From Cynocephalus volans (lineage: Eukaryota > Chordata > Mammalia > Dermoptera > Cynocephalidae): DNA of 64,000 bases. Made by a program: the position numbers and the translations under genes. Under the pieces are notes generated by a model. That model was not told where the DNA came from. It saw only the letters and a program-made list of their open reading frames with translations, and made no database searches. The DNA lies in contig NC_084468.1 in assembly GCF_027409185.1 (NCBI RefSeq), forward strand, positions 140,466,001 to 140,530,000, given 5' to 3'. How positions within the stretch are numbered: the first letter of the stretch is position 1; every line of letters starts with the position of its first letter. Shown piece by piece: positions 1-14,000 of the stretch.

Positions 1-156
1 AATATAACAGAACTAACAGAGAAAAAATTAGAGAGGAAAGACAGATAATTTAGTAGATTTTTATGCTTTCATAAGAATAATGATAACACCATGTTTGACT
101 TAAGATGAGACAAAAACCAAAAAAAAGTGACTTCTTTAGTTTCTTTTCTTTTTCAG

Positions 157-231
157 AGTGCTGCTGAATAATGTCCTCACCCATCTGCCTGATAAACCTT
201 TTTGTCAGTACATGCCAGAACTACTTTGGCT
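157..231 (+). CDS. RXFP1: RXFP1 exon, LRR4 (exon 9 by human numbering)
   Basis: A 75-nt exon between a polypyrimidine-AG acceptor (tttttcag) and a gtaagt donor. It encodes one leucine-rich repeat, [15 protein letters not shown] and onward to LLWL. At 25 codons it is one codon longer than the neighbouring 72-nt LRR exons, which matches the 25-residue spacing between LRR4 and LRR5 in human RXFP1. The first base completes a codon begun in the upstream exon outside the window, and the last two bases (ct) are completed by the next exon. The repeat is part of the concave relaxin-binding surface of the ectodomain. Confidence 0.93.
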
Positions 232-3200
232 GTAAGTTATTTTACCTTTTTTTAAAGAAGTCAGCTAAATTTTCTGATTTTGCCTAATGCATTTTGGATA
301 TTTTTTTAAAAGGATAGGTTGTTAGAATCATATCATATTTCCTCAAATTACTTTAGCATTTTTTTTTATTAACACCCCAATTATCTAAACTAACTTCTCT
401 AAATTCTCACTAAAATAAAACATCTCAAAAAAATATTTAGGATCCAGGAGAAGAGAAAACAAAATGAATGTCATGGTATCTGTATAATATTTCCCCTTTC
501 TCCTGACAATCTACTCACCTATTAATTTGGTGCAAAGAGTCATTTTAGTTTCACTCTTAAGTTCTGAATAATGAAAATATGATATTTAGCATTTATATTT
601 AAAGGCTGGTTACAATATAAAATGTTCTATCCATGGAATTTTCTACCTAGTAACTTTGCTTGTAGTAATAACTATCACTCTACTATTTAGAACTCAATTA
701 TCCAGTAAATTTGCCTATTTAGAATGCAGCTAAAAAGTAAATAACCAAAATAACTATTTAAAAGTTCAATCAATAAAACTGCATATACAGTATCATATGA
801 AAACTCCCTCTGTCTCTTATTTTGTAGGAAATTCTCGAAATTTGGCTGTTTGATTTTTTGGTTCACAGATTTGAAGTATCAGATTAAAAGGAAGGGGAAA
901 AGTTAGAATCAGAAACATTGATTGTAGTGAGAAGTGACAACTAGATAATAAAGCACAAGAGAAAAATGCCATAAAACCCAAAAATGGTAATTCAAAATAT
1001 ACAAATTTGGAACCCCTTAGGGAAAAACAAACATCCTGAAAATTATTACTAAGTCCAGAAGTCATCTTGGTGTGACAGTACAGTACTGTACTGTATGTTG
1101 ATGACAAGCTAAAGTCAAAAAGGAAAGGGCAAGTTCAATACCCTTCATTGCAATTGAATTTGGATTCAAATGAATAAATTAACAGCTATTACATGCTCAG
1201 TAATCTGAATTTAGCAATGAGGCACAATTAATCAATGCACACCTAAGTAAGTTAACAAATAAAAATCTGTGCCTTGAGAAAAGAAGCAAATGTGAGAGGT
1301 ATTATGTATGTAGCATAACAAACCTTTTCTTTGCTTTTAAAAAGGCAGCAAAATTTATAATACTCTTTAGATAAAAATCAAAACAATCAAATTACTAAAG
1401 AGATGCACTTATAAAAAAAATTACTACTAAAGTTATCATCTGTACATTTTAGCTATTCAAAGCAACTCATTCCAGATGCATTCCTGACAGTGAATATTAT
1501 CCCTTTAATACTAGCAATAATGTTTTGCTTTGTAAGTATTCATCTCTTTTAAAACTACAATATTTTACCTTGCACAAAAACTTTCATTCAGCAAAGTATG
1601 AACTAGAAAATCTGACATATTTGTTGGCCAAAAAAATTTTTAATCTGATTTAGGAGAAAATGCACGTAAAATAAAAAGACATATGACAACCCAGGAAATT
1701 GTGCTTACAAGATATATAACAGACAATACATTAAAACCTTTAACATAATTCTTTCAAAGCAATAACAAAACTGTACTGCACACAGGTATTGATATTCAAT
1801 GCCATACCCCACAGATATGTACAATCATGTCTCAATAAAAATAAAGGAATAAATAAATAAATAAGAAAAAAAAAACTGTAAGCACCACTATAAAAGTTGG
1901 AAAATTCAAAAAGAAAGAAATGTAACTAACAAATAAGCATTTGAACTGACAGGGCAATAGCCAAAGGCCAAGAGGGTAAATTTTTATTTTGAGATGAAAC
2001 TAAACAAATGTATTTAATGGCTGAAAGAAGCCAATATGGAGAAGTTGAAAACATAGAGGACAGTGGGGATACATTCTACTTTTTTCTGTCTTATAAGACA
2101 CAAAAGGATGGAAAAATAAAATGTGATAGATTCATACACATACACACACGCAGTGCAGTAAAAATGAATGGACTAGTACTACTTCCATCAACATGGCTCA
2201 ACTTTAAGAACATAATATGAATCATAGAGAAAAAGACACAGGAGAGAACATATATTACAATTCTATTCCAACAACGTTTTGCTTAGGATACATAAAACCA
2301 CAAGACAACATTGTTTCTTCTCTACCAATGAGAAAGAGCTTTATAATCGATAAAGTCATAATTTTCTGGAGCCCATCAGCAAGCACAGTGATAAGGCAAC
2401 CAAGTAAACAGATTCTAAAGAGTGACAAGGGGAGATGGGACATATATACTGTTTCACCTTTGGCAAAGCACAGGGTGAAGAGTTGGCTGTCGTAAGAGCA
2501 GGTACAAAGAAAACTGCTAAAATTTTACTAAACTTAAATGATTAAGTGTGAGCTGGTGTAACACTTCAGAATAACTGGAAACCTCACACTCAGAAAGAGT
2601 CAGCTATCTCTCACAGTCTCTTTCTCACTGACCTCTACCAGCTCACAAGAAAAACTAGGAGTAAATAAGGAAACCAGAGAGAGTCCTCCTTGGTAGCAAA
2701 CAAAAAACCCTACCTTCTTCCCTGGACTCTTTCCTCTTAGGAAGTAAAAGCTTTAAGCCACTGATAGAGGGACAGGAAATCCTCTTGCACCCAGGACCAG
2801 ACAAAGGTCCAGTGCTTCCACAGAAGAGGTAAAAATTAAAGCCTTCTACCCCAGGCTAGGGGCAGAAAAGCCTTTCCAGCCCAGGATTCTGCACTGATAC
2901 GAAGCAGAGGGTAATGCCCACCTGGGTCAGGGCAGGAAACTCTTACGAGAGTTCAGCTTCTGGATATAGGGCGATAGCAATACTTAGAAAGCCCCATTCC
3001 TCAAAAAAGCAAACAAATAGTCCAATGTCAAATTATAAAGCAATCAACAGAACCAGACCCAGCAATAACTCAGATATTATAACTTCCAAATAGGAACATG
3101 AAAATACTTATGAATTAATAAGTTAAATGAAAGAGTGGAAAAGGTAAACAATATGCATATGGAACATATGGAAAATGTCAGCAAAGAAATGGAAACTTTA

Positions 3201-6200
3201 AAAGAGAATCTAAAAATATTTCTACAGGCTTAGCAGCAGACTGAACAGCTGAGGAAAGAAATAATGACCTTGAATAGGTCAATAGAAAACTTTCAAATTG
3301 AAACAAAAAGAAAAAAGAGACTAAAATAAAGACATAACAGAGAATCCAAAGCTGTATTATTACATACTGTAGAACAAGGATAAGAAATGCAACCTTAATT
3401 TAAAAAAAAAAAAAAGCTAGAGGGGCTAATATTGGAAAACATATTTCAGAACAAGGACTATCACTGGGGATAAAAAGGGATGTCACACAATGATAAAGGG
3501 GTCAATTGGGCAAGAAGACATAATAATCCTAAATAAGTAAGCAATATCAAAATACAGTGAAATAGCTAGCAGTCAAGGGATGTCATTTAAAACTGACATA
3601 TCTGTAGATGGATGATAGATTGACAGATAGATAATTTGATTTTCCTAAGGCAAACACTAATAAAAAGCATATAATTGACCAAAATCATATGGTGAAAGAG
3701 AGAGGAGCAGAAAAGAAAACAATATATATACTAAATTCATCATTTCTTTGGTTAAAATTTAAACAGTATTTTCAAAAGAAAAAGAAGATACAGTGCATAG
3801 GGTAAAGTTATAATTATAAAGTTGACAAATAGAATATGCAAACCTTTCCAAATATTGGAAGATATAAAAATTTTTTGAAACAATTTGGTGAAAGATTTTT
3901 AAACCTATGAAATTATATAATAATATTTTTAAATAGCAGACTAAGTCTAACTATATTAGTCATTTCAAAAAATGTAAGTGGGCTAAACTCACCTATTAAA
4001 AAGAAAAGAGACTGGGCAAAGAACCTGAAAAGACACTTCTCAAAAGAAGACATACAAATGGCCAACAGGTACATGGAAAAATGTTCTATATCACTAATTA
4101 TCAGAGAAATGCAAATTAAAACCACAATTAGATATCTATCACTACACACCTGTTAGATTGGCTAGTATAAAAAATAAAAAAAGACCAAGAGATAAATTTT
4201 GGCGAGGATGTGGAGAAAAGGGGACCCTTCCTTGCACACTCTTGGTGGGAATGTAAATTGTATATGTATACCTATTATGGAGAAAAGTGTGGAGCTTTCT
4301 CAAAAAATTGAAAATAGAACTACCATATGATCCAGCAATTCCACTTCAGGATATATATCCAAAGGAAATGAAATCAGTATGTCAAAGAGATATTTGCACT
4401 CCCAAGTTCACTGCAGCATTATCCACAATAGCCAAGACATGAAATTAACCCATGTCCATCAACAGTGAATTCATAAAGAAAATGTAGTCTATATACACCA
4501 TAGAACACTATTCAGCCTTTAAAAAGAAGAAAATCCTGTCATTTGTGACAATATAGATAAATCTGCAGGACATTATACTAATAAAATAAGTCAGGCACAT
4601 AAAGACAAGTATTGCATGATCTCACTTATAGGTGAAATCTAGAACAATCAAACTCATAAAGACAGGGTGTAGAATGGCGGTTGCCAGAGTTGGGCTTGGT
4701 GACAAAGGGGTAGGGGTGGATTGGGGAGATGTTGGTCAAAGGACACAAAATTTCTGTTAGACAGGAGGAATGTGTTCAGAAGATCTGTCAACAGCAGGGT
4801 ACCTATCATTGATAACAATGTACTTGAAATTTGCTAAGAGGGTAGATTCTTTAGTGTTCTCAAGACAAAAAAAATAAGCATGTGAGGCAATGGGTTTGTT
4901 AATTAGCTTGATTTAGCCATTCATGTGGTAACCAAAACAAAACACAGATAGACATACATAAGAAGTAAAAGATAATAATTCACTACTTCACAGTCCATGA
5001 AAGAGGCAGTAGAATCAAAAAATGGATACAGAGAACTAAATAATATAATTAACAAGTTATTCTTAATTAATGTACAATCAGCCCTCCATATCCATAGGCT
5101 ACACATGCACGGATTCAATCAACTCCAGATCAAAATATTCAGGAAAAAAATTGCATCTGTACTGAACATACACAAACTTTTTTTTTTTTGTCCTTGTTTC
5201 CTAAACAATGCAACTCTTTACATAGCATTTACATTAGGTATTATAAATCTAGAGATGGATAAAGCATATGAGAGGATGTGCATAGCAAATACTACACCAT
5301 TTCATATCAGGGACTTGAGCATCTGCAGATTTTGGTATCCGTGGGAAGTCCTGGAACCAATCCCCTACAAATACTGTATTTAACACTGCAATGCCCCTTC
5401 TTAATAACAGAACTAATTTATTTGGGACAGCAGTGTGCCCAGCTAAAATACTACATTTCCAGACTTCCCTCCGTCTACATATAGCCATGTGTCTAAGTTC
5501 TGACTAAGGAGGTGGAGGAAGTATAGTGTGGAACTTCTGGAAAATTTCCTTAAAGAGAAAGAGGTAGACGCTTTCTTTTTCTTTCTTATCCAGAAAAAAT
5601 GGAACATTACGGCTCAAGCTTTAGCAACATCTTGTACTATGAAGATAAGGACAAGTGAACAGTGAAAATAAACAATCTTGGGTTTCTAACAACTTTGTAA
5701 AGCTACTGCAGCCCTAGACTGCCTAACTATAGGTTTCTTTTCTTGGGAGAAAAACAAAAACCAAAAACACCTGTGTATTATGCTATTTATTATAGTTAGG
5801 TCTCATTTGTATGTACTTGCATCTAATCCTAATAGATATAATCTTCAAAGCAAATACCCAAAGAACATTCACCAAAACTGACCATATATTTTAGGACATA
5901 CACATACACAAACCGAATTCAAGAAAACAGATGGAGAAATTAGCCTAAAGCAGGAGAAAGGCCATCTCTTCCTCTGAGACTAGGAGACCAGGTGCATATA
6001 CAGGTATGTTTATAGATGTTGGGCAGAAAGTCAAGGGCTTTACCTTCTTTATGACTTCAATTTTCTCTGTGAAATAGGAGCCAGAAATCTTTAAAAGGTA
6101 GGGGAGGAAGTATATAGAAGTTTAGAAGATTGTGTGTTTTGAATGCCACTAGGGGATAAGATAGGAAGTTGAGAGGGAACAGGAAAGATTACTGGTGTTT

Positions 6201-9200
6201 GGGGGTTTTGGTAGTGTTGTTCTTCAGATTGAAAACCCAAATTTTTACTTTCATTCAGTCCTGCCATATATAAAGGGAAAATAAAATGGATAGGTTCAGA
6301 GACACACAAAGTGGGAAAAGTGGTTGTCTAGACATGCAGTGAGAAAAACACACCTTGTCAGCTCCCATAGAGCTTGGAGCTAGGGTGCAAGAAACGTTTT
6401 TTGGGTTTTTTTGTTTTTGTTTTTTCGGTTTTTGCCTCAGCTAATATGCATGTTGAAAATCAGATCCTGCATATCAAGGACTAAAACTGCTAATTTTAGG
6501 AAGAATGTCAAAGCAAATTTATAACTCAAAGTTAAACTCAAAATTAAGTTAAACTAACAATTTAATCAAATGTCCCTAATTTGTGCCTCCATGAGTGCCT
6601 CATTAATTTTTACGAATTAGTAAGTCCTAGCAAATATTTTTGCCAGTTTAATAGAAAACAAAGTTACATAAGTAACTACACAAGAACATCAACTCACCTT
6701 ATTAAGGGTATTTTGTGAAGCCTAAGAGAACATCACCACCTACTGGCAGATTCACAGGTTAGCAATAAAGTAACAGGGAAAGGGAACGGACAGTCTGTCA
6801 TTGACAACACACATTGTGAGACGCCAAACGCGTTGGCCAAACCTAAAGCCAAAAAAGTAATATTAAAAGTGCTTATTTCAATTTAATAGAATAACAGAAA
6901 ACTTTCTTTGGAAAGGTGATCTAGAATCAAGATTTAAGATTCTAATACGATATTCCACGTAGTACAGAAATCCTGTCTACAAAATTTTTCAGATATGATA
7001 TATTGCTAAACACCTAGAGTAATAAGAAGCTTATTCTCTGGACACCAGATTGTTAGAAAGTTTGTGCTTAAATCTGAAGTGTTTTATGTCCTTCAAAAGT
7101 AAAGTCTAATTTCAAAATCTGATGCAACACAGAAAAACTGATATATTCAGCAGCCTGACTTTAAGTATATCTAACTTTGCTCTTCTCTGTTCTTGTTCTT
7201 CTACCCTATTCTTCAATTGACCTGATTTCCAGTTCCCTTGCATTCTGGTCTTCCATATTTCCCAGATATATTTTAATTTGTCAACATCTATTTTTAATGC
7301 AGTGCCCAAAGTCAAACAATCTAACCTACATGTAGCCTAATCAGCAGAATACAGGCACTTCTATTAACGCTATCCATGTTTTCCTTACAGATTCTAGTAA
7401 CTGTATCACAATTCTGCTCATATGTTTTAGTCACAATTATTTCTGAATAGCTATATGTTATATGGTGACCAGTAACTAAGTTTTGGGATAGACTGAGTAG
7501 ATTGAAGGGCCAAGCATTTACTTCTGAAAGTATATCCCTAAACCTCAGCTCTTTGCCTCTGCTCTATAGACTCCTACCATATTTCTACTTATAAGATAAA
7601 AGAAGAGGGTCACTCAAAGAATAACTTAATGATAACCATCAAAATGGGACGATAAAACATAAATTTTTTGATAAATTTTGATGCTCAAACTAGACTCCTT
7701 GTGGTGACATGGCATCACACAGCCAAGGGAGCCCAGGGAGGATCTATATGCATCTCCCTGAATTGGGAGTGCAGAGCCAAGAGCAGCCTGTTGTTCTCCG
7801 TCTCACTGGCTTTGCAACAATAGATAAAGCAAACAAAGGTGTTCCCATTGGTAAAAGCTATTGAGAATTTTTGGGGGGGAATGTTTGTTCTGGAGAAGTA
7901 AGAGCTAAATATTGTTTTGGCGATGGCAGCTTCTGCAGCAATAATAGAATCTTATGCAGCCTGTAGCAACATAGTTAGGTCAATGCCATTGGTAACTCTA
8001 AACAAATGTCTAATGTAGTTAACAATTAAATATCTGTTAATAAATTAGGTATTTATCGTGGCAAAGTCTCATTCTCTCTAACTTCTAAGAATAAAATACA
8101 TGCCCATATGAGCACAAGATAAAGATGTGACCCAAAACACTTTTACTATTAACACAGAAAAAGAACAGTAAATTATATATATATATATTTAATTTCAGCT
8201 GTTACATAAGGGTGACAAGTGAGAATCTATATGAAATAAATGGTATGTGAAGAAAAGATATTTTATTAGAAGGCAAATAATTCTTAACCAATTTATTTCT
8301 GTGATTAAAATTTAGCTTTGTCATGTTTTATTTTTATGTTCCAGGGACTTCGAAGACAACCATATCCAGAATTTAAGAAATTCAACTTTCATTTCCTGCA
8401 GTCATTTAACTGTTTTGTAAGTAGTATTTTATGCTGTTGAAGTAATGTTATATCTCCTTGCAAACGAAATGAATCATTTATGTGGACAGAAGTTAGCATA
8501 AATATCCATAGTAATTATGGCAAATGTTCACTCTCAATGTGAAGTTTATTGAAACTAAAGTACATGAAGTTCAAACTAAAAGTAACCACAGATTTAAACA
8601 TACATGAATCATCACAATGGCACTGTTTTATCTGAGACCTGTTTTTCACAAACTTAAGTGATATGCAGACCCATTTTAATGGAAAGTAATTCTCATAGAA
8701 CACCAAGAATCTGTCCTTAGATCTTAGTTTGAGAAACACTAAATTGAAGTCTTCTTCTATAAGAATGTTTGTCCTTTGCAAATTGTTACTGAAAAAAATG
8801 TTTGTCTTTATAATTGTGGAAAAAATTTAATTTCAATCAAAATTAAATGTTATTGAGCATAATTTCTTCTTATGCCTCCCTGACCTATTTTAAATTCACA
8901 TTACATTTTCTGTGAAGGTAAAGAATGCTGGGGCTTCCTTCAGCATAAAAATTCAACTCCCCCTTTTGCAGTTTATTTTTCCAGAACATTTTTCAAGCTA
9001 TGAGTTGCAACTCACAAGTAGGCAATGAAAGCAATGTAGCGTAAGCAATTTAGTACGTCTTGACAAGCATTTTTAAAATAAAATTGAATTGAATTAAATT
9101 AAATAGATTATATCATAGTGCAACGCAGAGAATAAAGGTATTGTTTAGTGAGTCTTGTGGGTGTGTGTGTGTGTGTGTGTGTGTGTTTTATGTCCCAATA

Positions 9201-10521
9201 TAAACTAGGTTTTTTACTGTGAGTTACCATAGGAAAAGTTTGAAAACCGTAATCCTAGAGTACATAGGACCCCTGTGTATAAGCAGTACAATAGCTCCCT
9301 CTGATAAAATATATTTTCTCCAATTATGCCCCCCCCCCATTCTGATTGGGTTCTGAGCCACTGAAAAGTATGAACTCTTCTGCTGAATGAGTTCAAAATC
9401 TTCAGATTCAGATTGCTTTATATCAGTCATGCAAAATAGTTCATACCTAATTGCCCAAAGGAAACCAAATTGCAACTAAAGGACACAACCAAATAGATAT
9501 CTGAAAAACTTAGAAATTCTTTTCCATTCTATTTGCATTTATTTTTAAGAAAACCTCTGTGTGAGGAAATCATTTGTGAGATTCCTCTTGGCAGGCATTT
9601 GTGCTTTTTTTGGGTCCAGGGATAATGGGAGAGCTGGTAATCATTTGGAGTGCTGGGAGGAAATAGATAAGGAAAGGACAAGGTCAACTTGGAGAAATGT
9701 CACACATGTTTAAAGAATTGGAAACCCTTTAAAACTTTTCTATGGGTTAATCCTTAATGCTTCCTGATAATACATGAGATCAGTGCAGAAAAAGTTATAG
9801 CCTGAAAAGAAAATAAGTGTTGGCAAGGATGTAGAGAAAGGGAATACTTGCACACTGTTGGTGGGAGAGTAAACCAGTACAGCTATTATGTAAAACAGTA
9901 TAGAGGTTTCTCAAAAAATTAAAAATAGAACAACCATTTGATCCAGCATATACCCAAAGGAAATGAAGTCAGTATGTCAAAGAGATATCTGTACTCCCAT
10001 TTTTATTGCAGCACAATTTACAGTAGCCAAAATATGGAATCAACCTAAGTATTTGTATGAGTCTGTTTCTGTTGCTTATAACAAAACACACGGAACTGGG
10101 TAATTTATACAGAAAATGAAATGTATTGCTTACAGTTTCCAAGGCTGGGAAGTCCAAAGCCCATCTGATGGTGGTGACAGTGACCCAGAGTTCTCACATT
10201 GCAAGATGGTGGAAGCAGATAGAGCAGAGAGAGAGAGAAAGACAGACTCTCTTCTTCTTTTAAGGCCCTCAGAACCACACCCCTGATCACCATTTTTAAT
10301 CCATTCACAACTGCACGGTCCTACAATCTAATCACCTCTTCAAGGCTCCACCTTTCAATTACTGTAATAGGATTTACCACCGTCTTAACAGTCACAGTAG
10401 GGGCCAAGTTTCTAATACATAAAACTTGGGGGACACAATTCAAGCTTCAGCGAGTTTTAGGGAGACATAATTCAATCCACTACAGTATTCAACAATGGAT
10501 GAATGGATTTTTTAAAATGTG

Positions 10522-10570
<49 letters not shown>

Positions 10571-10990
10571 GGAATACTATTCAGCCATAAAAAAAAAAAA
10601 ATGAATTCCTGTCATTTGTGACAACATGGATAGTCTTGAAGGTCATCATGTTAAGTGAAGTAAGCCAGGTACAGAAAGACAAATACCACATGACCTCACT
10701 CATATGTGGAATCAAAAAAAAAAATCGATGTTATAGAGGCAGAGAGTAGAACATTGGGGAAGGGAGGGGAAAAAGGAAAGGGAGAGGTTGGCCAACTGGC
10801 ACAGATTACAATTAGGTAGGAAGAATAAGAGTTGATGTTTTATTGTACAGCAGGGTGACTAAGGTTAATGGTTAAGTGTTGTATGTTACATAATCACTAA
10901 AGGAGAGGCTTTCAAATGTTTTCATCACAAAGAAATGATAAATGCATGAAGTAATGGTTACATTAACTCCCCTGACCAAATCATTATACA

Positions 10991-11028
<38 letters not shown>

Positions 11029-14000
11029 AAACATCAGTTTGTACCCCAAAAGCTTGTACAATGCGTCAAAATAAATAATGTTTTTTAAAAAAGAGTTCCA
11101 TTCTTATTTGACATACCAAACTAGAGATTCTTCTGAACCGGCCCAGCTTAGAACATACTGCTTTAAGCAACTCTACCCTAAATCACATCAACTACTAAAT
11201 GAATATAGTCCAATGGCATGTGGAGTATTTTGTTAAACAGACATGTTATGCAGGCTGAAGACCCGAGTCTAAAACAGCTCCTTATGTTCTTGGTTGCAAG
11301 ATATTCAGTCTGTGTTCTGAGAAGATGAGAATTTCACTATTTTCCCTGAAAAGTTCTTCCCTATTTCACTTAAAATTTTGAAGTAGATTTTATTAATATC
11401 ATCATTAAAAAATATGGGAAATTTAAGATTAAAATTAAATTGGTTAATTTATCATACTACAAATATTTTGATGTGAAAAATGCACCATATATTCACTATC
11501 TTTGTTTTTGCAGACTGTTAATCTCCTTAGTAATTCGTGTATCAGTTACCTCAAGAAATTACAATATGTTTTTCTTTTTACTTTCAGGGTCCTGAGGAAA
11601 AACAAAATTAATCACTTAAATGAAAATCCTTTTGCACCTCTCCAAAAACTGAATGAATTGTAAGTTTGACTAAACATATATTGTTAAGAATTTTCTTTCT
11701 AGTCTTTTATTTCATATTTGCTATATATATATATGTTTATATATTTAAGAAATATTAATTATCTCCTCTTTCCAAGCATATTTATATGAGTACTTCAAAA
11801 AGTTCATGGAAAAATGGAATTAAAAAATAATATGACTCCCTGAACTTTTTAAAGACCCCTCATCTACCCCTTGGGCCACAAAGAAATTCAGCTAGCTTAC
11901 AAAAATATACATAAAATAAAAATATAAAATAAATATTTGAGGAAAGTGGGGTAAAGGAAATATAGCTGTAGAGAAAGAATAAAGCCAAGGTAAAATTAAT
12001 AAATAAAATACATACTACACCACTCTGTTCCACTGCTAGAGACGGATAGCAAATTTGGTTTTACGTTTCCTACAAGGTTAGGATCCAGGGATCGTAACAT
12101 TAAGATGTCACTTTGCTGATTTTGAAACCAAAGGATAATCTTGGATCCATAAGAAATTAGACACTGCCATGGATAGTATCCCTACTGATAATAATGGAAG
12201 AGAGAGAGAAGTTAAAACAGTTATTTTTATAATATCCCTTTTTGAATATCAATGGCATAATTCCATAAGGCACTAAAACAATTCTATGATGAGCAAAGCC
12301 TTATGGTTCAAGCACATAGTAGTTGATTGTCAGAATAAAATAGATGTAGAACAATGGATGAACTTTTTATTTTTAAGTATCAATTTTCTGGAAAGAATCT
12401 GGAGTGTGAACAAATCTATCTGTTTGACAATTAGCTGGGCAGAACATAGACTTATTAAAACATTTTCATAAAAATTAAAGGATGTAACTAGAGTATTAGG
12501 AACATAACACCTGGATATCTCACCTAAGCACCGAGACAGGTAGAGGAAATAAGCAGGAACATTTCTCAGGAAACAATTCTGCATTCTGCTCTAAAACATC
12601 AGTAAACAAGCCATTGAAAACCCAATATATTTTCTGCAATGATGAGCCTGAAACATTTCTTGTTAGGTAGTACCAATCATTTACAAAATGCGCAGGAAAA
12701 TCTCAGTAGATAATTAGAATCAAGCATCTCTTATGACAACTCCTGGCATATGGCAATTGAACCATATCATCAGCACACAGGAAATTATTCTCAATAGTAG
12801 CGAGAGATGCATCGAGGTGGTCCAAAGGTATTACCTAGCCATTAAAATACAAATTAGTAGGGGTCTACAGTTTTCCTTGTTTTATCCAACTTGAAGTCGC
12901 TATCTGAATTTCAGAGGACAATTCTTCCAAACTCTAATGTTCATGGTGGCAGTCAAGTGCAAATTTTATGCATTGGTAACTAGCAGCAAACATGAGACAC
13001 AAACAGCCTAGTCCATAACCAGTACCGAACCAGATTCAGAGTTAAAGAAAAGAACAAAAGCTGCAAAGACAATAACCAAGGCCAACAATTAGTCCTGTCT
13101 AATCGTATATTAAACATTTGCCTGAAAATCAGTTTACAAGGACAAAAATGGCATATTTTCTAAGAGTCGATGGTTTTCAATGGCTGGGTCTAGATCTAAG
13201 CTGTCCTTTTGAGAGAGGGTTGTCCTGTGCCTCTCCAGGCTCGATCACACCAACAGAGTTAATGAAGGCAAGCAAATAAACTGGCAACAATCAGTATTCA
13301 CTTGTCACAGAGAACTTTGACCAGTTCTTGTCACAGAAATTCTTTGCCATGTATTTGATTTGTGCTTTTAATGTCAACTACTCTAGTTGATAAGGGGTTT
13401 CCTGAGCCCTTTCAGAAATGGACCTTGAGTCCAGTTGAGTTTAGCCCAACTTTCCTAAACTGAAGCTGACAAAATGTACCTTTCACATGTCACTTAGGAT
13501 CTAGGCCAACATTATCTCATTTGTAAGAACTATATGCCAGAATTTGCTCTGATAGAAAATGCACACTTCCACCAGAAACTGATGAACATGATATTTGGAG
13601 TTTTAATATCCTAGTGGACTACTTTAAAACTGTTTTGCACATCACCATACTAAGATGATCAATATTTTATTTGCCTTCCCATACAAGGAACTGGAATTGT
13701 GCCCCACTTTTACCTAAATATAAAGCAGATAGACTCATTCCGTTAATAGTCTTGTTATTGGGAACGGAAAGAATAGCTAGTCCAAAACTGAGCTAGGCTC
13801 TGGGTAGCCCGAGATGAATAAGTATAGTTCTTGTACTCAAAGAGCTCATATCCTTCAAAAGGGAGGCACATATGTACAGACATTTTTAATATAATATGCT
13901 ATATGTGTTATGTGTGCTATGTTAGAAGTATGTAAGAATAGTATGGGGGAGAACAGAGAACACCTAACTTCCCAGGGCATCAGAGGTTTCACAGAGGAAA

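Larger units (their letters stand above)
9786..11085 (+). mobile_element. L1 3' end, plus strand, split by an LTR
   Basis: The L1 ORF2 C-terminal and 3' UTR pattern occurs in two parts: about 9800-10053 and 10495-11085. The MaLR-like LTR at 10054-10494 interrupts it. The L1 text continues across the break (caacctaagtatt, then gtattcaacaatgg). It ends with AATAAATAA and an A-rich tail. Confidence 0.85.

Noticed and set aside
817-1107. 96-codon minus-strand ORF in the first intron
   Set aside because: No domain, no splice context and low-complexity hydrophobic content from AT-rich DNA.
9160-11026. Short dinucleotide runs as CRISPR or regulatory arrays
   Set aside because: Pure microsatellites without spacer structure. 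This is a mammalian locus.
11511-11530. Alternative acceptor before RXFP1 LRR6
   Set aside because: A gcag is present but the sequence after it has no LRR frame. The acceptor at 11,587 gives a 72-nt exon in the right phase.
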